Source: an uncultured Bacilli bacterium
GTDB lineage: Bacteria; Bacillota_I; Bacilli_A; RF39; UBA660
Assembly (NCBI GenBank): GCA_934085585.1
Contig: CAKOHI010000003.1
Location: 62,001-126,000 of the forward strand
Direction: 5' to 3'
Length of the DNA: 64,000 nucleotides
Below are positions 17,581 to 26,936 of this stretch, in pieces. Both the position numbers and the translations under genes were made by a program. The notes under the pieces were generated by a model. It did no database searches. It worked only from the letters and a program-made list of their open reading frames with translations, and was not told the origin of the DNA. How positions within the stretch are numbered: position 1 is the first letter of the stretch; each line of letters starts with the position of its first letter.

Positions 17581-20500
17581 ATGAAAGTATTTTTGATAGA
17601 TAATAATAGAGTTAGTAAATATATGTTACCATCAAGAGTAGATGATACTTTTTTGATATCCTATAATAATGGAAATAAAGATATATTAATAACTCTAGAA
17701 GGAAAAGATAGTGATTGGTTCTTAAAAAGTAATGGAACTGTTGATATAATAGAAAATAATAATATTATTAATGAACTAAAAGTTAATTTGTATGATAGAT
17801 ACATACTTAAAGTTGCTGGTTTATCACACACTATAGAAATATATTTTATGCCTGAAAAAGAAGGCTTGTTCAAATTAGATTTTAATACTCTTGAAAGTTT
17901 TTCAGTCGGAAGTAGTGAGTCATGTCACATATGTTATCAAGAAGAATATTTAACAAGTGTTGAAGCTATGTTTAAGCGCATTGGTGAAGATTGGATAGTA
18001 TCAACAGTTAATGACGAAAAATATAAAGTATATATTAATAATAATCGACTAACTCTAAAAAAATTAAATGCCGGGGATATAATCTTTCTCGGGGGTTTAA
18101 AACTAGTATGGATGAATAATTTTATATGTGTAAATAATCCTAAAAACAAATTAAAAATAACTGGCATGCGTTTAGTAGAAGAAAAAGAAAATAATGAAGC
18201 AATAAAAGAAGTATCTGAAGAAGATAAATATGTAGAATTATATAATCAAAATGAATACTTTGCCCATTATCCTTCGATTAGAGAAACTATCTATGAACGT
18301 GAAGTAGTAATTGATGCCCCACCAACTAGTGAAAATGAAAATAAAAATTCATTTATAATGCAACTTGGAACTACTTTAGTTATGTTAGCATCAAGTTTTG
18401 TAATGGGCTATAATGTTGTGTATGGCCTAGTATCAGGCCGAGATATTCTTGCTTTAATTCCTCAGATCGTTATGTGTGTTGCTATGCTGATAGGTAGTTT
18501 AGTTATACCTAAAATAGCAAGCAGTATAAATAGAAAAAATCTAGTGAAAAAAGAAGAACTACGAGTAAGTAAATATAAAGAATATCTTCTTGAAAAAGAA
18601 AGAGAACTTGGTAATTTAATAAAAAACGAATTGCAAGTTATGAATGATAATTATCCAAATACTGATACTTGTATTTCCATAATTGAAAATAAAAACAAAA
18701 ACTTTTGGTGGTGCCAATATAACGATAAAGAGTTTTTAAATATATGCCTAGGAAATGGTAGAGTAAAATCTAAAATCAAAATAATAGCACCAGAAAAACA
18801 TTTTACCTTAGAAGAAGATGAATTATTAAATGAAGTATATAAAGTAGCAAGCAGATATGAATATATTGAAGGATCTCCGATTACACTATCATTAAAAGAA
18901 AATGCTATTACATCTATAATATGTAGTACTGATAATAAGATAGATTTTGTAAATAGTATGATTGTTCAATTAATCGCACTTCATAGTAGTATTGATGTAA
19001 AATTAGTTTTATTTACAAAGCAAAGTAATTTAATAAGATGGGAATTTTTTAAATATTTACCTCATGCATTTTCCAAAGATTTAAGTGTTAGATTCTTTGC
19101 AAGTAATATAGATGAAGCTAAAATAGTATCTAATTATCTAGAAGAAGAATTAAAACTAAGAAAAGAAGAAACAAAAGATGAAGAAAAAAGAGATAATAAT
19201 CCAAAACCATACTATTTAGTTATAACAGATGATTATTTTAATATGAAAAACATTCCTATAATAGAAGAACTTGCCAATAAAAAGATGAGTGATTTTGGTT
19301 TTTCATTACTTGTTATTGAAGATGATATAAAACAAGTACCAAATACCACGACAGCATTTATTGAAGTAAGTGATAAAGATGGAGCAATTATTTCCAAAGA
19401 ATCGGGGCTTAATTCTCAAAAAGTTTTTTACATAAGTAAAAATACAAAAGAACTAGAGATGAAATCTTTAGCTAAATTCTTACTAAATATCCCAATTAAG
19501 TCAGAAGCAGGTCCATCAATTTTACCAAGTTCTTTAAGTTTTCTTGATATGTTCGGAGTTTCAAAAATAGAACAATTAAATATTTTAAATCGTTGGCAAA
19601 GTAATAATCCTGTAGTAAGCCTTGATACTGTGGTAGGAGTTCATACTAACGGTGAAAAGTTTATGCTTGATTTACACGAAAAGTTCCACGGCCCTCATGG
19701 ACTAATCGCTGGTTCAACAGGTTCAGGAAAATCTGAATTTATAATTACTTATATCTTATCAATGATTATTAATTATCACCCATATGAAGTAGAATTTGTA
19801 CTTATAGACTATAAAGGTGGTGGCTTAGCCGGAGCATTTCTAAATAAAGAATTAGGTATTAAAATTCCTCATTTAGTAGGTACGATAACTAATTTAGATG
19901 CCGCAGAAATGAATCGTAGTCTAGTATCTATTCAAAGTGAACTTAATCGTCGTCAAAAACTATTCAATGAAACTAGAGACGCCTTAGGGGAAGGTACAAT
20001 AGATATTTATAAATATCAAAAACTATATCGTGAAGGCGTTGTTAAAAAGCCTTTGGCTCACCTTTTTATCATATGTGATGAGTTTGCAGAGTTAAAACAA
20101 CAAAGACCTGAATTTATGCAACAACTAATTAGTGCCTCACGTATAGGGCGTTCTTTAGGTATTCATTTAATACTCGCAACGCAAAAACCAAGTGGTGTTG
20201 TTAATGATCAAATCTGGGCCAACTCAAAATTTAAAGTTTGTTTAAAAGTTCAAGATCGTAGTGATAGTATGGAAATGTTAAAAAGACCTGAAGCAGCATC
20301 AATTAAAGAAGCCGGTAGATTTTATTTACAAGTTGGTTATAATGACTACTTCGACATTGGTCAATCAGGCTGGAGTGGTGCTAAATACCAACCAAGTGAT
20401 AGAATTGTATTAAAAGTTGATGAATCTCTAAACTTTATAAATAATGTTGGATATATAACAAAATCAATTAAAGACGTAAAAACAACTGATGAAAAAGCTA

Positions 20501-22137
20501 AAGATTATGGTGATCAATTAACTAATATTGTTAAATATATATGTAATCTAGGTAAAAGAGAAAATATCATCACAAATCCATTATGGTTACCTAGAATTCC
20601 TGATATTATTTATATAAATGATTTAAAAAATAAATATCATTATGAACCAATTCCATATGTAATAGCACCTTTAATCGGAGAATATGATGACCCCGTTAAT
20701 CAATTACAAGATAAATTAACAATAGACTTAACTAATAAAGGAAATTTACTTATATATGGTAATAGTGGTTCTGGTAAAGAAAAATTATTATCTACATTAA
20801 TAAGAAGTATTACAACAGAACATAATCCTGATGAAGTAAATATTTATATAGCAGATTGCGGTAGTGAATCTTTAAAAATATTTAATTCATTTCCTCACGT
20901 TGGGGATATCGTAACAATTGATTCTCCGGATAAAATGCAAGATTTATTTGCTTTTGTAAGTAGGGAAATCGAAAAAAGAAAAGAATTATTTGCAGATTAT
21001 GCGGGATCTTATACTGATTATATTGCCAATAGTGGTAAAAAACTACCTTTAATTGTAACAATTATTAATAACTATGATGTATTTAGTGAAAATTTTACAA
21101 AACTTAGCGATATGATTAATCCCTTATTTAGGGACGGCCATAAATATGGAGTTGTATTTATAGTTAGCGCCATAGCTACGACTGCAGTAAGAAGCCGAAG
21201 TGCACAACATTTTGAAAATAGAATTGCCCTTCAACTATCGCAAGACTATGACTATAGAGAAATAGTTAAAGCTCCGCGGGGCATAACTCCAGCAAAAGTT
21301 TTTGGACGAGGCATGGTTTTAATTGGTAATACGGGATATGAATTCCAAACAGCATCATTTGCAACAGATAAAGATTTTACTAATTCTTTACGTGAACTAT
21401 CTAAAGTATTAAATAATGCTTATGTTACTAAAGCAAGTAAAATTCCAACTATACCGGAAAAAATAAATGTTTATGATTTAGTAGATAAAATAAATGGTGA
21501 TAAATTACCCGTTGGTTACAATATAGATACTAAAGAAATAACCACATTTAATTTTGATTCAGGCAGTATAATACCTATCGCAGCTACGAATATAGATGAG
21601 ATTAAAATTTCATTTGTTCATGCAATTATTAGAATGTTTTCCTTAAATAAGGATAACTTTGTACAAGTAATAGATTTTGCCAATGCTTTTCCTAAAAATA
21701 TGGAAAATGTTACTTTAATTAAAGACAGATTTGAAGAATCATTTGTAAAACTAAATAATGATATACTTAAAAATGATGGTAAAAAGAGATATTATTTTAT
21801 TCTCGGAGCTAGTTTCTTACCAAATAAAATCTCTAAAGAACTATATACAGCTATAAGTAAGTTATTTAAAAATATTAATAGTTATAAAAATATACATATC
21901 ATATTCGTTGATGTTTCAAATGGCTATAGAGAACTTATGCTTGAGGAATTGGGTTCAGCAATTGATAAAAATAATGGTATTTGGCTAGGGTCCAATGCCG
22001 CAACACAAAGTATCATACATATGCCAAATTTATCAATGGATGAAAAAAGATTGGATATTCCTTACTTAGCATTTTTAGTAAACCGAGGATCCCATGAAGC
22101 TATTAAGCACATGTTAGATATGGAGGAAGAACTATGA
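17581..22137 (+). CDS. essC: Type VII secretion ATPase EssC (FtsK/SpoIIIE family)
   Basis: 1518 residues, the usual EssC length. EssC is the membrane motor of type VIIb secretion, exporting WXG100-type proteins. Order: N-terminal FHA-like domain (~85-185), two membrane helices (~257-315), then three FtsK/SpoIIIE-type ATPase domains. The first has Walker A GSTGSGKS (711-718), VLIDYKGGGLAGAF and Walker B FIICDEFAEL. The second has Walker A GNSGSGKE (1060-1067), ending in Glu. The third is degenerate (AATNIDEIKISF). The ribosome site is GGCAGGAAAAG. The esaB gene overlaps its stop. No EssA, EssB or EsaA is recognised nearby. Confidence 0.94.
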   Translation: MKVFLIDNNRVSKYMLPSRVDDTFLISYNNGNKDILITLEGKDSDWFLKSNGTVDIIENNNIINELKVNLYDRYILKVAGLSHTIEIYFMPEKEGLFKLDFNTLESFSVGSSESCHICYQEEYLTSVEAMFKRIGEDWIVSTVNDEKYKVYINNNRLTLKKLNAGDIIFLGGLKLVWMNNFICVNNPKNKLKITGMRLVEEKENNEAIKEVSEEDKYVELYNQNEYFAHYPSIRETIYEREVVIDAPPTSENENKNSFIMQLGTTLVMLASSFVMGYNVVYGLVSGRDILALIPQIVMCVAMLIGSLVIPKIASSINRKNLVKKEELRVSKYKEYLLEKERELGNLIKNELQVMNDNYPNTDTCISIIENKNKNFWWCQYNDKEFLNICLGNGRVKSKIKIIAPEKHFTLEEDELLNEVYKVASRYEYIEGSPITLSLKENAITSIICSTDNKIDFVNSMIVQLIALHSSIDVKLVLFTKQSNLIRWEFFKYLPHAFSKDLSVRFFASNIDEAKIVSNYLEEELKLRKEETKDEEKRDNNPKPYYLVITDDYFNMKNIPIIEELANKKMSDFGFSLLVIEDDIKQVPNTTTAFIEVSDKDGAIISKESGLNSQKVFYISKNTKELEMKSLAKFLLNIPIKSEAGPSILPSSLSFLDMFGVSKIEQLNILNRWQSNNPVVSLDTVVGVHTNGEKFMLDLHEKFHGPHGLIAGSTGSGKSEFIITYILSMIINYHPYEVEFVLIDYKGGGLAGAFLNKELGIKIPHLVGTITNLDAAEMNRSLVSIQSELNRRQKLFNETRDALGEGTIDIYKYQKLYREGVVKKPLAHLFIICDEFAELKQQRPEFMQQLISASRIGRSLGIHLILATQKPSGVVNDQIWANSKFKVCLKVQDRSDSMEMLKRPEAASIKEAGRFYLQVGYNDYFDIGQSGWSGAKYQPSDRIVLKVDESLNFINNVGYITKSIKDVKTTDEKAKDYGDQLTNIVKYICNLGKRENIITNPLWLPRIPDIIYINDLKNKYHYEPIPYVIAPLIGEYDDPVNQLQDKLTIDLTNKGNLLIYGNSGSGKEKLLSTLIRSITTEHNPDEVNIYIADCGSESLKIFNSFPHVGDIVTIDSPDKMQDLFAFVSREIEKRKELFADYAGSYTDYIANSGKKLPLIVTIINNYDVFSENFTKLSDMINPLFRDGHKYGVVFIVSAIATTAVRSRSAQHFENRIALQLSQDYDYREIVKAPRGITPAKVFGRGMVLIGNTGYEFQTASFATDKDFTNSLRELSKVLNNAYVTKASKIPTIPEKINVYDLVDKINGDKLPVGYNIDTKEITTFNFDSGSIIPIAATNIDEIKISFVHAIIRMFSLNKDNFVQVIDFANAFPKNMENVTLIKDRFEESFVKLNNDILKNDGKKRYYFILGASFLPNKISKELYTAISKLFKNINSYKNIHIIFVDVSNGYRELMLEELGSAIDKNNGIWLGSNAATQSIIHMPNLSMDEKRLDIPYLAFLVNRGSHEAIKHMLDMEEEL

Positions 22138-22388
22138 ATAACAAAGTATTAGTGCATTTACTACTTCCTGAAATAGATGACTCATTTGATGTATTTGTGC
22201 CAATAAATATAAGGATAGGAACCGTTGTAAATTTAATAAATAAATCTATCAAAGAATTATCCGGAGGCATCTGTGATGAAAAAAGAAATCGAAAACTTTA
22301 TAATGTCGAAGATTCTAATCCATATTCAACTAATTTATTAGTGCGAGAAACTAATATTAGAAATGGAACCACTGTTGTATTTATGTAA
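22134..22388 (+). CDS. esaB: EsaB/YukD-type ubiquitin-like protein of type VII secretion
   Basis: 84 residues with the beta-grasp pattern of YukD/EsaB: VLVHLLLPEIDDSFDVFVP, RIGTVVNLI, and the closing GTTVVFM. It is a small cytoplasmic partner or regulator of EssC. Its start overlaps the essC stop by four bases (ATGA), a coupling typical of these loci. A hairpin with T-rich tail follows at 22389-22420. Confidence 0.85.
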   Translation: MNNKVLVHLLLPEIDDSFDVFVPINIRIGTVVNLINKSIKELSGGICDEKRNRKLYNVEDSNPYSTNLLVRETNIRNGTTVVFM

Positions 22389-22420
22389 AGAAAGCTTTTT
22401 AAAAGCTTCTTTTCTTTTAT
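22389..22420 (+). terminator. Probable terminator after esaB
   Basis: GAAAGCTT / AAAGCTTC stem with a short loop followed by TTTTCTTTTA. Confidence 0.65.
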
Positions 22421-22461
22421 TATGAGAGTATTTTTGTTAAAATAAAGATGAAGGTGTAAAT

Positions 22462-23979
22462 ATGGATATAAAAAAAAGAATAGCACTAGTATTATTATCC
22501 TTAAATATTTTTTTAACTTCCTGTGGAATACAAAAAGATAATAAAATAAGTAAAGATAATACTACTAATGAAACCAAACCTAATAAAGTAATTGAAATAA
22601 TTGCATCAAAATATGATGGACTTACCCTAAGTAATGAAGATAAAGACTTTTTAAATAGTACTATTAATATGCCTTCGATGCAAAATTTTATAAACTATGT
22701 TAAGACTATAGATGTAACATATCCATATGAAGAATTATATTCTAATAAACATATAGATTATGAAGTAAGTAAAGTTAGTGAGTATTATTTAGATATTAAT
22801 GTATTATATAAAAAAGTAATAGAAAATAACAAAGCGTATCAAGACTTATTTAATAATGATACATATAACAATACTACGGATGAATTTGTTTATGATGTTT
22901 GTAAAAAAATAATTAGAATTTATAATAAATTAATAGCTCGAGGTATTAATTTAGATAAAGAACATATTAATAGTAATCTTTCTACATTAAAAATCTTTTT
23001 ATATAAAGGCTATAACTATGGATACTATAACCCTAATCAAGGAATTTTAGGAATCAATATAACAAATGATAAAGATACTTTAGATGATGTTTTAAATCAT
23101 GAAATAATGCATATTTTTACCGGATCAAATAAAAAAGAATTAGATAATATTGGTTTAAAAAATAAAGTTGGATATTTATATAGTTTTGGTAATGAAGAAA
23201 TAAATCCCTTCAACTGGACATGGTTTAGTGAAGCAAGTGCTGAATCTCTTGGAAGAAGTATAAATGAAAAAGGTACTTTATATGAAAGAGAAATAAAAAG
23301 TTTGGAATTCATGAAATTTGCCACATTTAATACAAGTTATGATATAGAATGTACTTTATTTTCATCAGATATAAATACTTTATATGCTTGTTTTCCAAAT
23401 TTAACTCATGATGAAGTAAATAAAATGTTTTATGCTTATACCATTATATTTAATAGTAATACTGCCGAAGAGGGATATAATTTTTATAGAAACCTTGAAA
23501 AAAAGGGAATAACCATAAAACCCGGGGAGTATGACAATTTTGAATCTACTTTAAAATCATCAATTGCCCTATCATTATCTAAAGAATTTTATATTAATAT
23601 GGCTCAAAGAATAGAAAGTAAGAGTGTTAATTTAAATGATATATTCAAATTAATAAGTGCTTTTGAACTTGAATTAAGCAGGGAACTTTGGTATCAATCA
23701 AAGTATGAAGATTTAGAATATTTTTTAAGTAATTATTATAGATTTCAAGAAATGTTTTTTGATGTAATAAGTATAAATTTAAAAGTTGATACAGATTATT
23801 TAAAAGAATTATATTATATGTATAATAATGAGATTACCATAAATGATATTAATATTTCATTTTTAAGTGATACTGAAAATAGTTTTATAAATTATATAAA
23901 CGAAAGTAGAATAGGAAATAAAAAAGATGCAATATTAAAAGTATATGATGACAACTTTACAAGCAATTTGAGTCGTTAA
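22462..23979 (+). CDS. Lipoprotein with HEXXH zinc-metallopeptidase motif, in the type VII locus
   Basis: 505 residues. It has an N-terminal lipoprotein signal ending LTSC (lipidated Cys21), so it is exported and anchored outside. The centre carries HEIMH at 213-217, and ~40 residues later WFSEASAES (Glu257 or Glu261), a gluzincin-like spacing for a third zinc ligand. This indicates an active zinc peptidase, but I do not recognise the family. The remainder is helical and Asn/Tyr-rich. It sits between esaB and the WXG100 gene run, so it may process secreted substrates or cell-wall partners. That role is inference. Confidence 0.75.
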   Translation: MDIKKRIALVLLSLNIFLTSCGIQKDNKISKDNTTNETKPNKVIEIIASKYDGLTLSNEDKDFLNSTINMPSMQNFINYVKTIDVTYPYEELYSNKHIDYEVSKVSEYYLDINVLYKKVIENNKAYQDLFNNDTYNNTTDEFVYDVCKKIIRIYNKLIARGINLDKEHINSNLSTLKIFLYKGYNYGYYNPNQGILGINITNDKDTLDDVLNHEIMHIFTGSNKKELDNIGLKNKVGYLYSFGNEEINPFNWTWFSEASAESLGRSINEKGTLYEREIKSLEFMKFATFNTSYDIECTLFSSDINTLYACFPNLTHDEVNKMFYAYTIIFNSNTAEEGYNFYRNLEKKGITIKPGEYDNFESTLKSSIALSLSKEFYINMAQRIESKSVNLNDIFKLISAFELELSRELWYQSKYEDLEYFLSNYYRFQEMFFDVISINLKVDTDYLKELYYMYNNEITINDINISFLSDTENSFINYINESRIGNKKDAILKVYDDNFTSNLSR

Positions 23980-23981
23980 GG

Positions 23982-24010
23982 TTGACATTAAATATACAAT
24001 AAATTATAAT
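23982..24010 (+). promoter_or_regulatory. Sigma-A promoter of the type VII substrate operon
   Basis: TTGACA (23982-23987), 17-bp spacer, TATAAT (24005-24010), a perfect consensus two bases after the lipoprotein gene stop. It should drive strong transcription of the small-gene run 24045-26874. Confidence 0.88.
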
Positions 24011-24044
24011 TAAAGTATATTAAAGTAAAGGAGGCTTGTTAGAT

Positions 24045-24374
24045 ATGTCTGAGTATTTGGCTAGTAAAAATATCGTTAGTGGTATTAATGATGAGAAAAT
24101 GAAAAAAGCAATACTTGATTGTTATAGAATTAAAGAAGAAGTAGAAAAAAAGCTTTTTGAAATTGAAACAACAATGTACAATGCTAAAGATTTTTTTTCA
24201 TCATCAGGTGCGAATGACTTATTTAACTCGTTTGAAGACTTTAAAGAAAATTTTGCCTCTGTTGCAAATACTATTGAAATCTATGGTGATGATTTAACAA
24301 AGGTTAGAAATAACTTCCATAAGATGGTTAGTGAAGCGGCAGATAAATTAAGAAAAAAGAAAGGATGGGAATAA
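24045..24374 (+). CDS. Small helical protein, type VII secretion substrate/partner
   Basis: 109 residues from the ATG at 24045 (AGGAGG ten bases upstream; the TTG at 24036 is too close to it). Predicted as two long helices, with no Trp-X-Gly in the middle but SSGANDLFNSF at the turn. It ends in a basic stretch LRKKKGWE. Size, helical-hairpin pattern and position make it a likely WXG100-like (LXG/ESAT-6 superfamily) protein, first gene of the substrate operon. One base separates its stop from the next gene's start. Confidence 0.7.
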   Translation: MSEYLASKNIVSGINDEKMKKAILDCYRIKEEVEKKLFEIETTMYNAKDFFSSSGANDLFNSFEDFKENFASVANTIEIYGDDLTKVRNNFHKMVSEAADKLRKKKGWE

Positions 24375-24375
24375 T

Positions 24376-24690
24376 ATGGCAGATTTAAATTTTGATGAAG
24401 TAAACTATGGTATATCATCATCTGGTGTGAAAAAATACATCTCTGATATAAGAGCTATAGTACTTCAACAAACAAGTAATATCATTGAAACAGGACAACA
24501 AGATGTAAAAAATGCAATTGAAAAAGGTTGGAGTGGAGAATCTAAAGATAAGTTTCTAATATTATTTAACAAAAAGTGCCTAGATTTAAAAGCAGCATTA
24601 AATAAAGAATATTATGACTTAGAAAACAGATTAAATGAACTATCAAACGATTTTATTAATCAAGATAGAAACATGATGATTGAAGATTAA
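24376..24690 (+). CDS. WXG100-family protein (ESAT-6-like)
   Basis: 104 residues forming a helix-turn-helix hairpin with the motif KGWSGESKDKF at the turn, the clearest Trp-X-Gly motif in the locus. WXG100 proteins are exported by EssC as dimers. The C-terminal helix has regularly spaced hydrophobic residues and an acidic end (MMIED) that may include the export signal. Second gene of the operon. Confidence 0.85.
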   Translation: MADLNFDEVNYGISSSGVKKYISDIRAIVLQQTSNIIETGQQDVKNAIEKGWSGESKDKFLILFNKKCLDLKAALNKEYYDLENRLNELSNDFINQDRNMMIED

Positions 24691-24705
24691 GGAAGGTGAA
24701 AAGAT

Positions 24706-25161
24706 ATGAATTTTAATGTAGATACACAAAAGTCTTCATTTAATGTTAATACATCATTTGACAAAATGAAAGATGAAAGAGCAGAACAAAGAGATAATAC
24801 CCAAACAGACAGTTTAGCAAATGTTGGTGTTATAGGTTTAAAGGCCGGAGAAATACCTAATATGAAAGCAGCAATTACAACAATGTGTGATAATATTCAA
24901 AATAAAGTAAATGAAATGCAAACTGAAATTAGCAGTTTAGATGCATACAAAGGAACCGATATTGATGCTGCCTTAAAAAATTATTTAGCTAATGTAGCTG
25001 CTTATTGTAACAATTTAACTAGTAATTTAAAAGCATTTAATGATAAATTAACAGATGTTGAAAAAGCTTGGGCTACTGCAACATCTAGCATGAGTGAAAA
25101 GATATCTGGAAATGCAGGAAACTTTGCAACTGGTTCTCAATATACTGAAACTCTTCAATAG
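24706..25161 (+). CDS. WXG100-like helical protein with longer N-terminus
   Basis: 151 residues. The N-terminal ~35 are polar (Asn, Asp, Gln). The rest is a hairpin of two helices with YKGTDIDAAL at the turn, where aromatic-X-Gly replaces WXG, and a conserved-looking Trp later (EKAWATATS). The C-terminal tail is Gly/Thr/Ser-rich. Probably another type VII substrate or chaperone. The start follows AGGTGAAAAGAT. Confidence 0.72.
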   Translation: MNFNVDTQKSSFNVNTSFDKMKDERAEQRDNTQTDSLANVGVIGLKAGEIPNMKAAITTMCDNIQNKVNEMQTEISSLDAYKGTDIDAALKNYLANVAAYCNNLTSNLKAFNDKLTDVEKAWATATSSMSEKISGNAGNFATGSQYTETLQ

Positions 25162-25169
25162 GATAAGTT

Positions 25170-25472
25170 ATGGATTTAGCTTCTTTATATAGAAGATTAA
25201 GTGAATACCAAAGTTTTAAAAATGAAGTTGAAGGATTGGTTGCAGCACTAAAAAATGCAGTTGATCCTTTAACTATTGCTAATAAAGCCTTGGCAAAAAC
25301 TTATTTATACGATGATAACGTAGCAGATAAAGGAAAACTTAATATAAATAAAAACAACTTAGATAAAGTTATTAGAACTTTAGAAAATAATATATTGCCT
25401 GAGATTGATAGAAAAATTAGTAGTATAAACAGATCTATTGAAACCTTAGAAAGTGAAGCTATGGAGGAATAA
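25170..25472 (+). CDS. Small coiled-coil protein, DUF5082-like, type VII associated
   Basis: 100 residues, predicted helical with heptad-like spacing (LYRRLSEYQSF, LDKVIRTLENNILPEIDRK). The length and the position between WXG100-like genes resemble the YwqH/DUF5082 proteins of Bacillus toxin loci, often chaperones or partners. The similarity is by pattern only. It starts eight bases after the previous stop. Confidence 0.6.
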   Translation: MDLASLYRRLSEYQSFKNEVEGLVAALKNAVDPLTIANKALAKTYLYDDNVADKGKLNINKNNLDKVIRTLENNILPEIDRKISSINRSIETLESEAMEE

Positions 25473-25475
25473 TAA

Positions 25476-25769
25476 ATGAAGGCAAATACTGATGAAATAA
25501 TTGCATCCGGAAGAAGAATTACAGAACTTAGTGATGATGTAAATAAATTGTTTTTAGAAGCTTATTCTACAATAAATGAATTATTTACAAAAGGTTATTG
25601 GCAAGGAATTAGTGCTAAAAAGTATGAAACGGATATTAAAAAAGATTTAGAAGAGTTTAAAAAATTTTGTGAAATATTAAAAAGTTATGGGAATATTTTA
25701 TCATCGAGTGGAAAAGAGTTACAAAATATAGCAAGGAAGTATCAAAGTTATGACAAAAATATATATTGA
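25476..25769 (+). CDS. WXG100-like protein
   Basis: 97 residues in a helical hairpin, with GYWQGISAKKYE at the turn, a good Trp-X-Gly match. The preceding gene's last codons (GGAGG) act as its ribosome site, so the two are coupled. The last 20 bases overlap the next gene. It probably pairs with one of the neighbouring small proteins. Confidence 0.8.
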   Translation: MKANTDEIIASGRRITELSDDVNKLFLEAYSTINELFTKGYWQGISAKKYETDIKKDLEEFKKFCEILKSYGNILSSSGKELQNIARKYQSYDKNIY

Positions 25770-26046
25770 TTATAATAATACAGAAGTAAGTACTAATTTG
25801 TCTTCATCAATTAGGGCATTAGAAATTGCCAACACATACATAAAAGCCCCATTTGATTTTAGTAGTAAAGATATATTTGCAAGTTTATTAACAGATATAA
25901 AAAGTATTAAAAATAATTTAAAAAACACTTTAACGTGGGTTAATGCAAGTAATAGTAGTTATGCAAATTTTGATAATGTTCTAAGAAATACAGTAAATAG
26001 AATTCCCAAATATAATTTAAAAAGGAAAGTAAGTAAAGTTAAATAA
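25750..26046 (+). CDS. Small helical protein of the type VII locus
   Basis: 98 residues, not recognised. It overlaps the previous gene by 20 bases in another frame, which supports real co-translation. N-terminal half Asn/Ser-rich, middle helical (IFASLLTDIKSIKNNLKNTL) followed by WVNASNSS, and a strongly basic end (YNLKRKVSKVK). Possibly a further partner of the WXG100-like proteins. Confidence 0.6.
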   Translation: MTKIYIDYNNTEVSTNLSSSIRALEIANTYIKAPFDFSSKDIFASLLTDIKSIKNNLKNTLTWVNASNSSYANFDNVLRNTVNRIPKYNLKRKVSKVK

Positions 26047-26070
26047 AAGAATAAAAAAGGAGGTATAAAA

Positions 26071-26874
26071 ATGCCAAATAAATATTTACCTATAGGTAGT
26101 GTAGTAAAGTTAAAAGGTAATGATAAAAAAATAATGATAATTGGTTATTATAGTTTAGAATATAATAATGCTGTTAGAATATATGATTATGTTGGATGTA
26201 GTTATCCTGAAGGATTACTAATAAAAAACAATAGTTATTCTTTTAATCATAGCGATATATCTAGTGTTGTATTTAATGGTTATATAGATGAATCATTTAA
26301 TAAATTAAATACTAATTTAAAAGATGAACCTAGTGATGATAAGAATTTAGAAACAAAGTCTTCATTTATCAATGTTAAATTTGATGAAAATGGCGTTGTG
26401 GTATATGATGAACTTAGTCCCGTTAAAGAAGATAATTCTATAATCGAAGATAGTATCAGTAATCCATTTAATAGTAAAGAAGTAAAAGAAAGTATTGAAA
26501 AAATACCATTCGTAGATTTAGAACTAAGTAATTTATTAGATGTGAAGAAAGATGACAAAGTAATTAGTGATACCAAAGAAATTGAAAGTAAATTTAAATT
26601 TACCTTTGATAAGTCTGGTGTTGTAACCAATGAAGTTGCTGTGGAAATACCAAAAGTTGATGATACTAATCTTAAAGAATCAAAACTTATTTATGAATTT
26701 GATGAAAATGGTATAGTAATCGGGGTTAAAAATCAAGAAGAAAAAGAATCAACAAGCAATTATAATTTTGATCAAAATGGTTTTGTAACAAATACAGAAC
26801 CTAAAAAAAGCGAAACCGAAGAATTTGATATTCCACATTATACATTTGATGAAAATGGAGTAATTTTGAATTAA
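26071..26874 (+). CDS. DUF4176-type protein with five FDENG repeats
   Basis: 267 residues. The first ~75 look like DUF4176, a small domain common in type VII loci: LPIGSVVKLKGNDKKIMIIGYY and YDYVGCSYPEGLL. The rest is acidic and low-complexity. It carries a short repeat five times: KFDENGVVVYDE, FTFDKSGVVTNE, YEFDENGIVIG, YNFDQNGFVTNT and YTFDENGVILN. No signal peptide is seen. The repeats could be binding modules; the role is unknown. The start follows AGGAGGT. It closes the type VII operon and is followed by a terminator. Confidence 0.72.
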   Translation: MPNKYLPIGSVVKLKGNDKKIMIIGYYSLEYNNAVRIYDYVGCSYPEGLLIKNNSYSFNHSDISSVVFNGYIDESFNKLNTNLKDEPSDDKNLETKSSFINVKFDENGVVVYDELSPVKEDNSIIEDSISNPFNSKEVKESIEKIPFVDLELSNLLDVKKDDKVISDTKEIESKFKFTFDKSGVVTNEVAVEIPKVDDTNLKESKLIYEFDENGIVIGVKNQEEKESTSNYNFDQNGFVTNTEPKKSETEEFDIPHYTFDENGVILN

Positions 26875-26900
26875 AAGAGAAACAAATCTCTTTTATTTTT
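26873..26900 (+). terminator. Terminator of the type VII operon
   Basis: AAAAGAGA / TCTCTTTT stem with AACAAA loop, then a T-rich tail. Confidence 0.85.
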
Positions 26901-26936
26901 CTTTAGTATAGTGTACAATATCTATGTGGTGATTTA

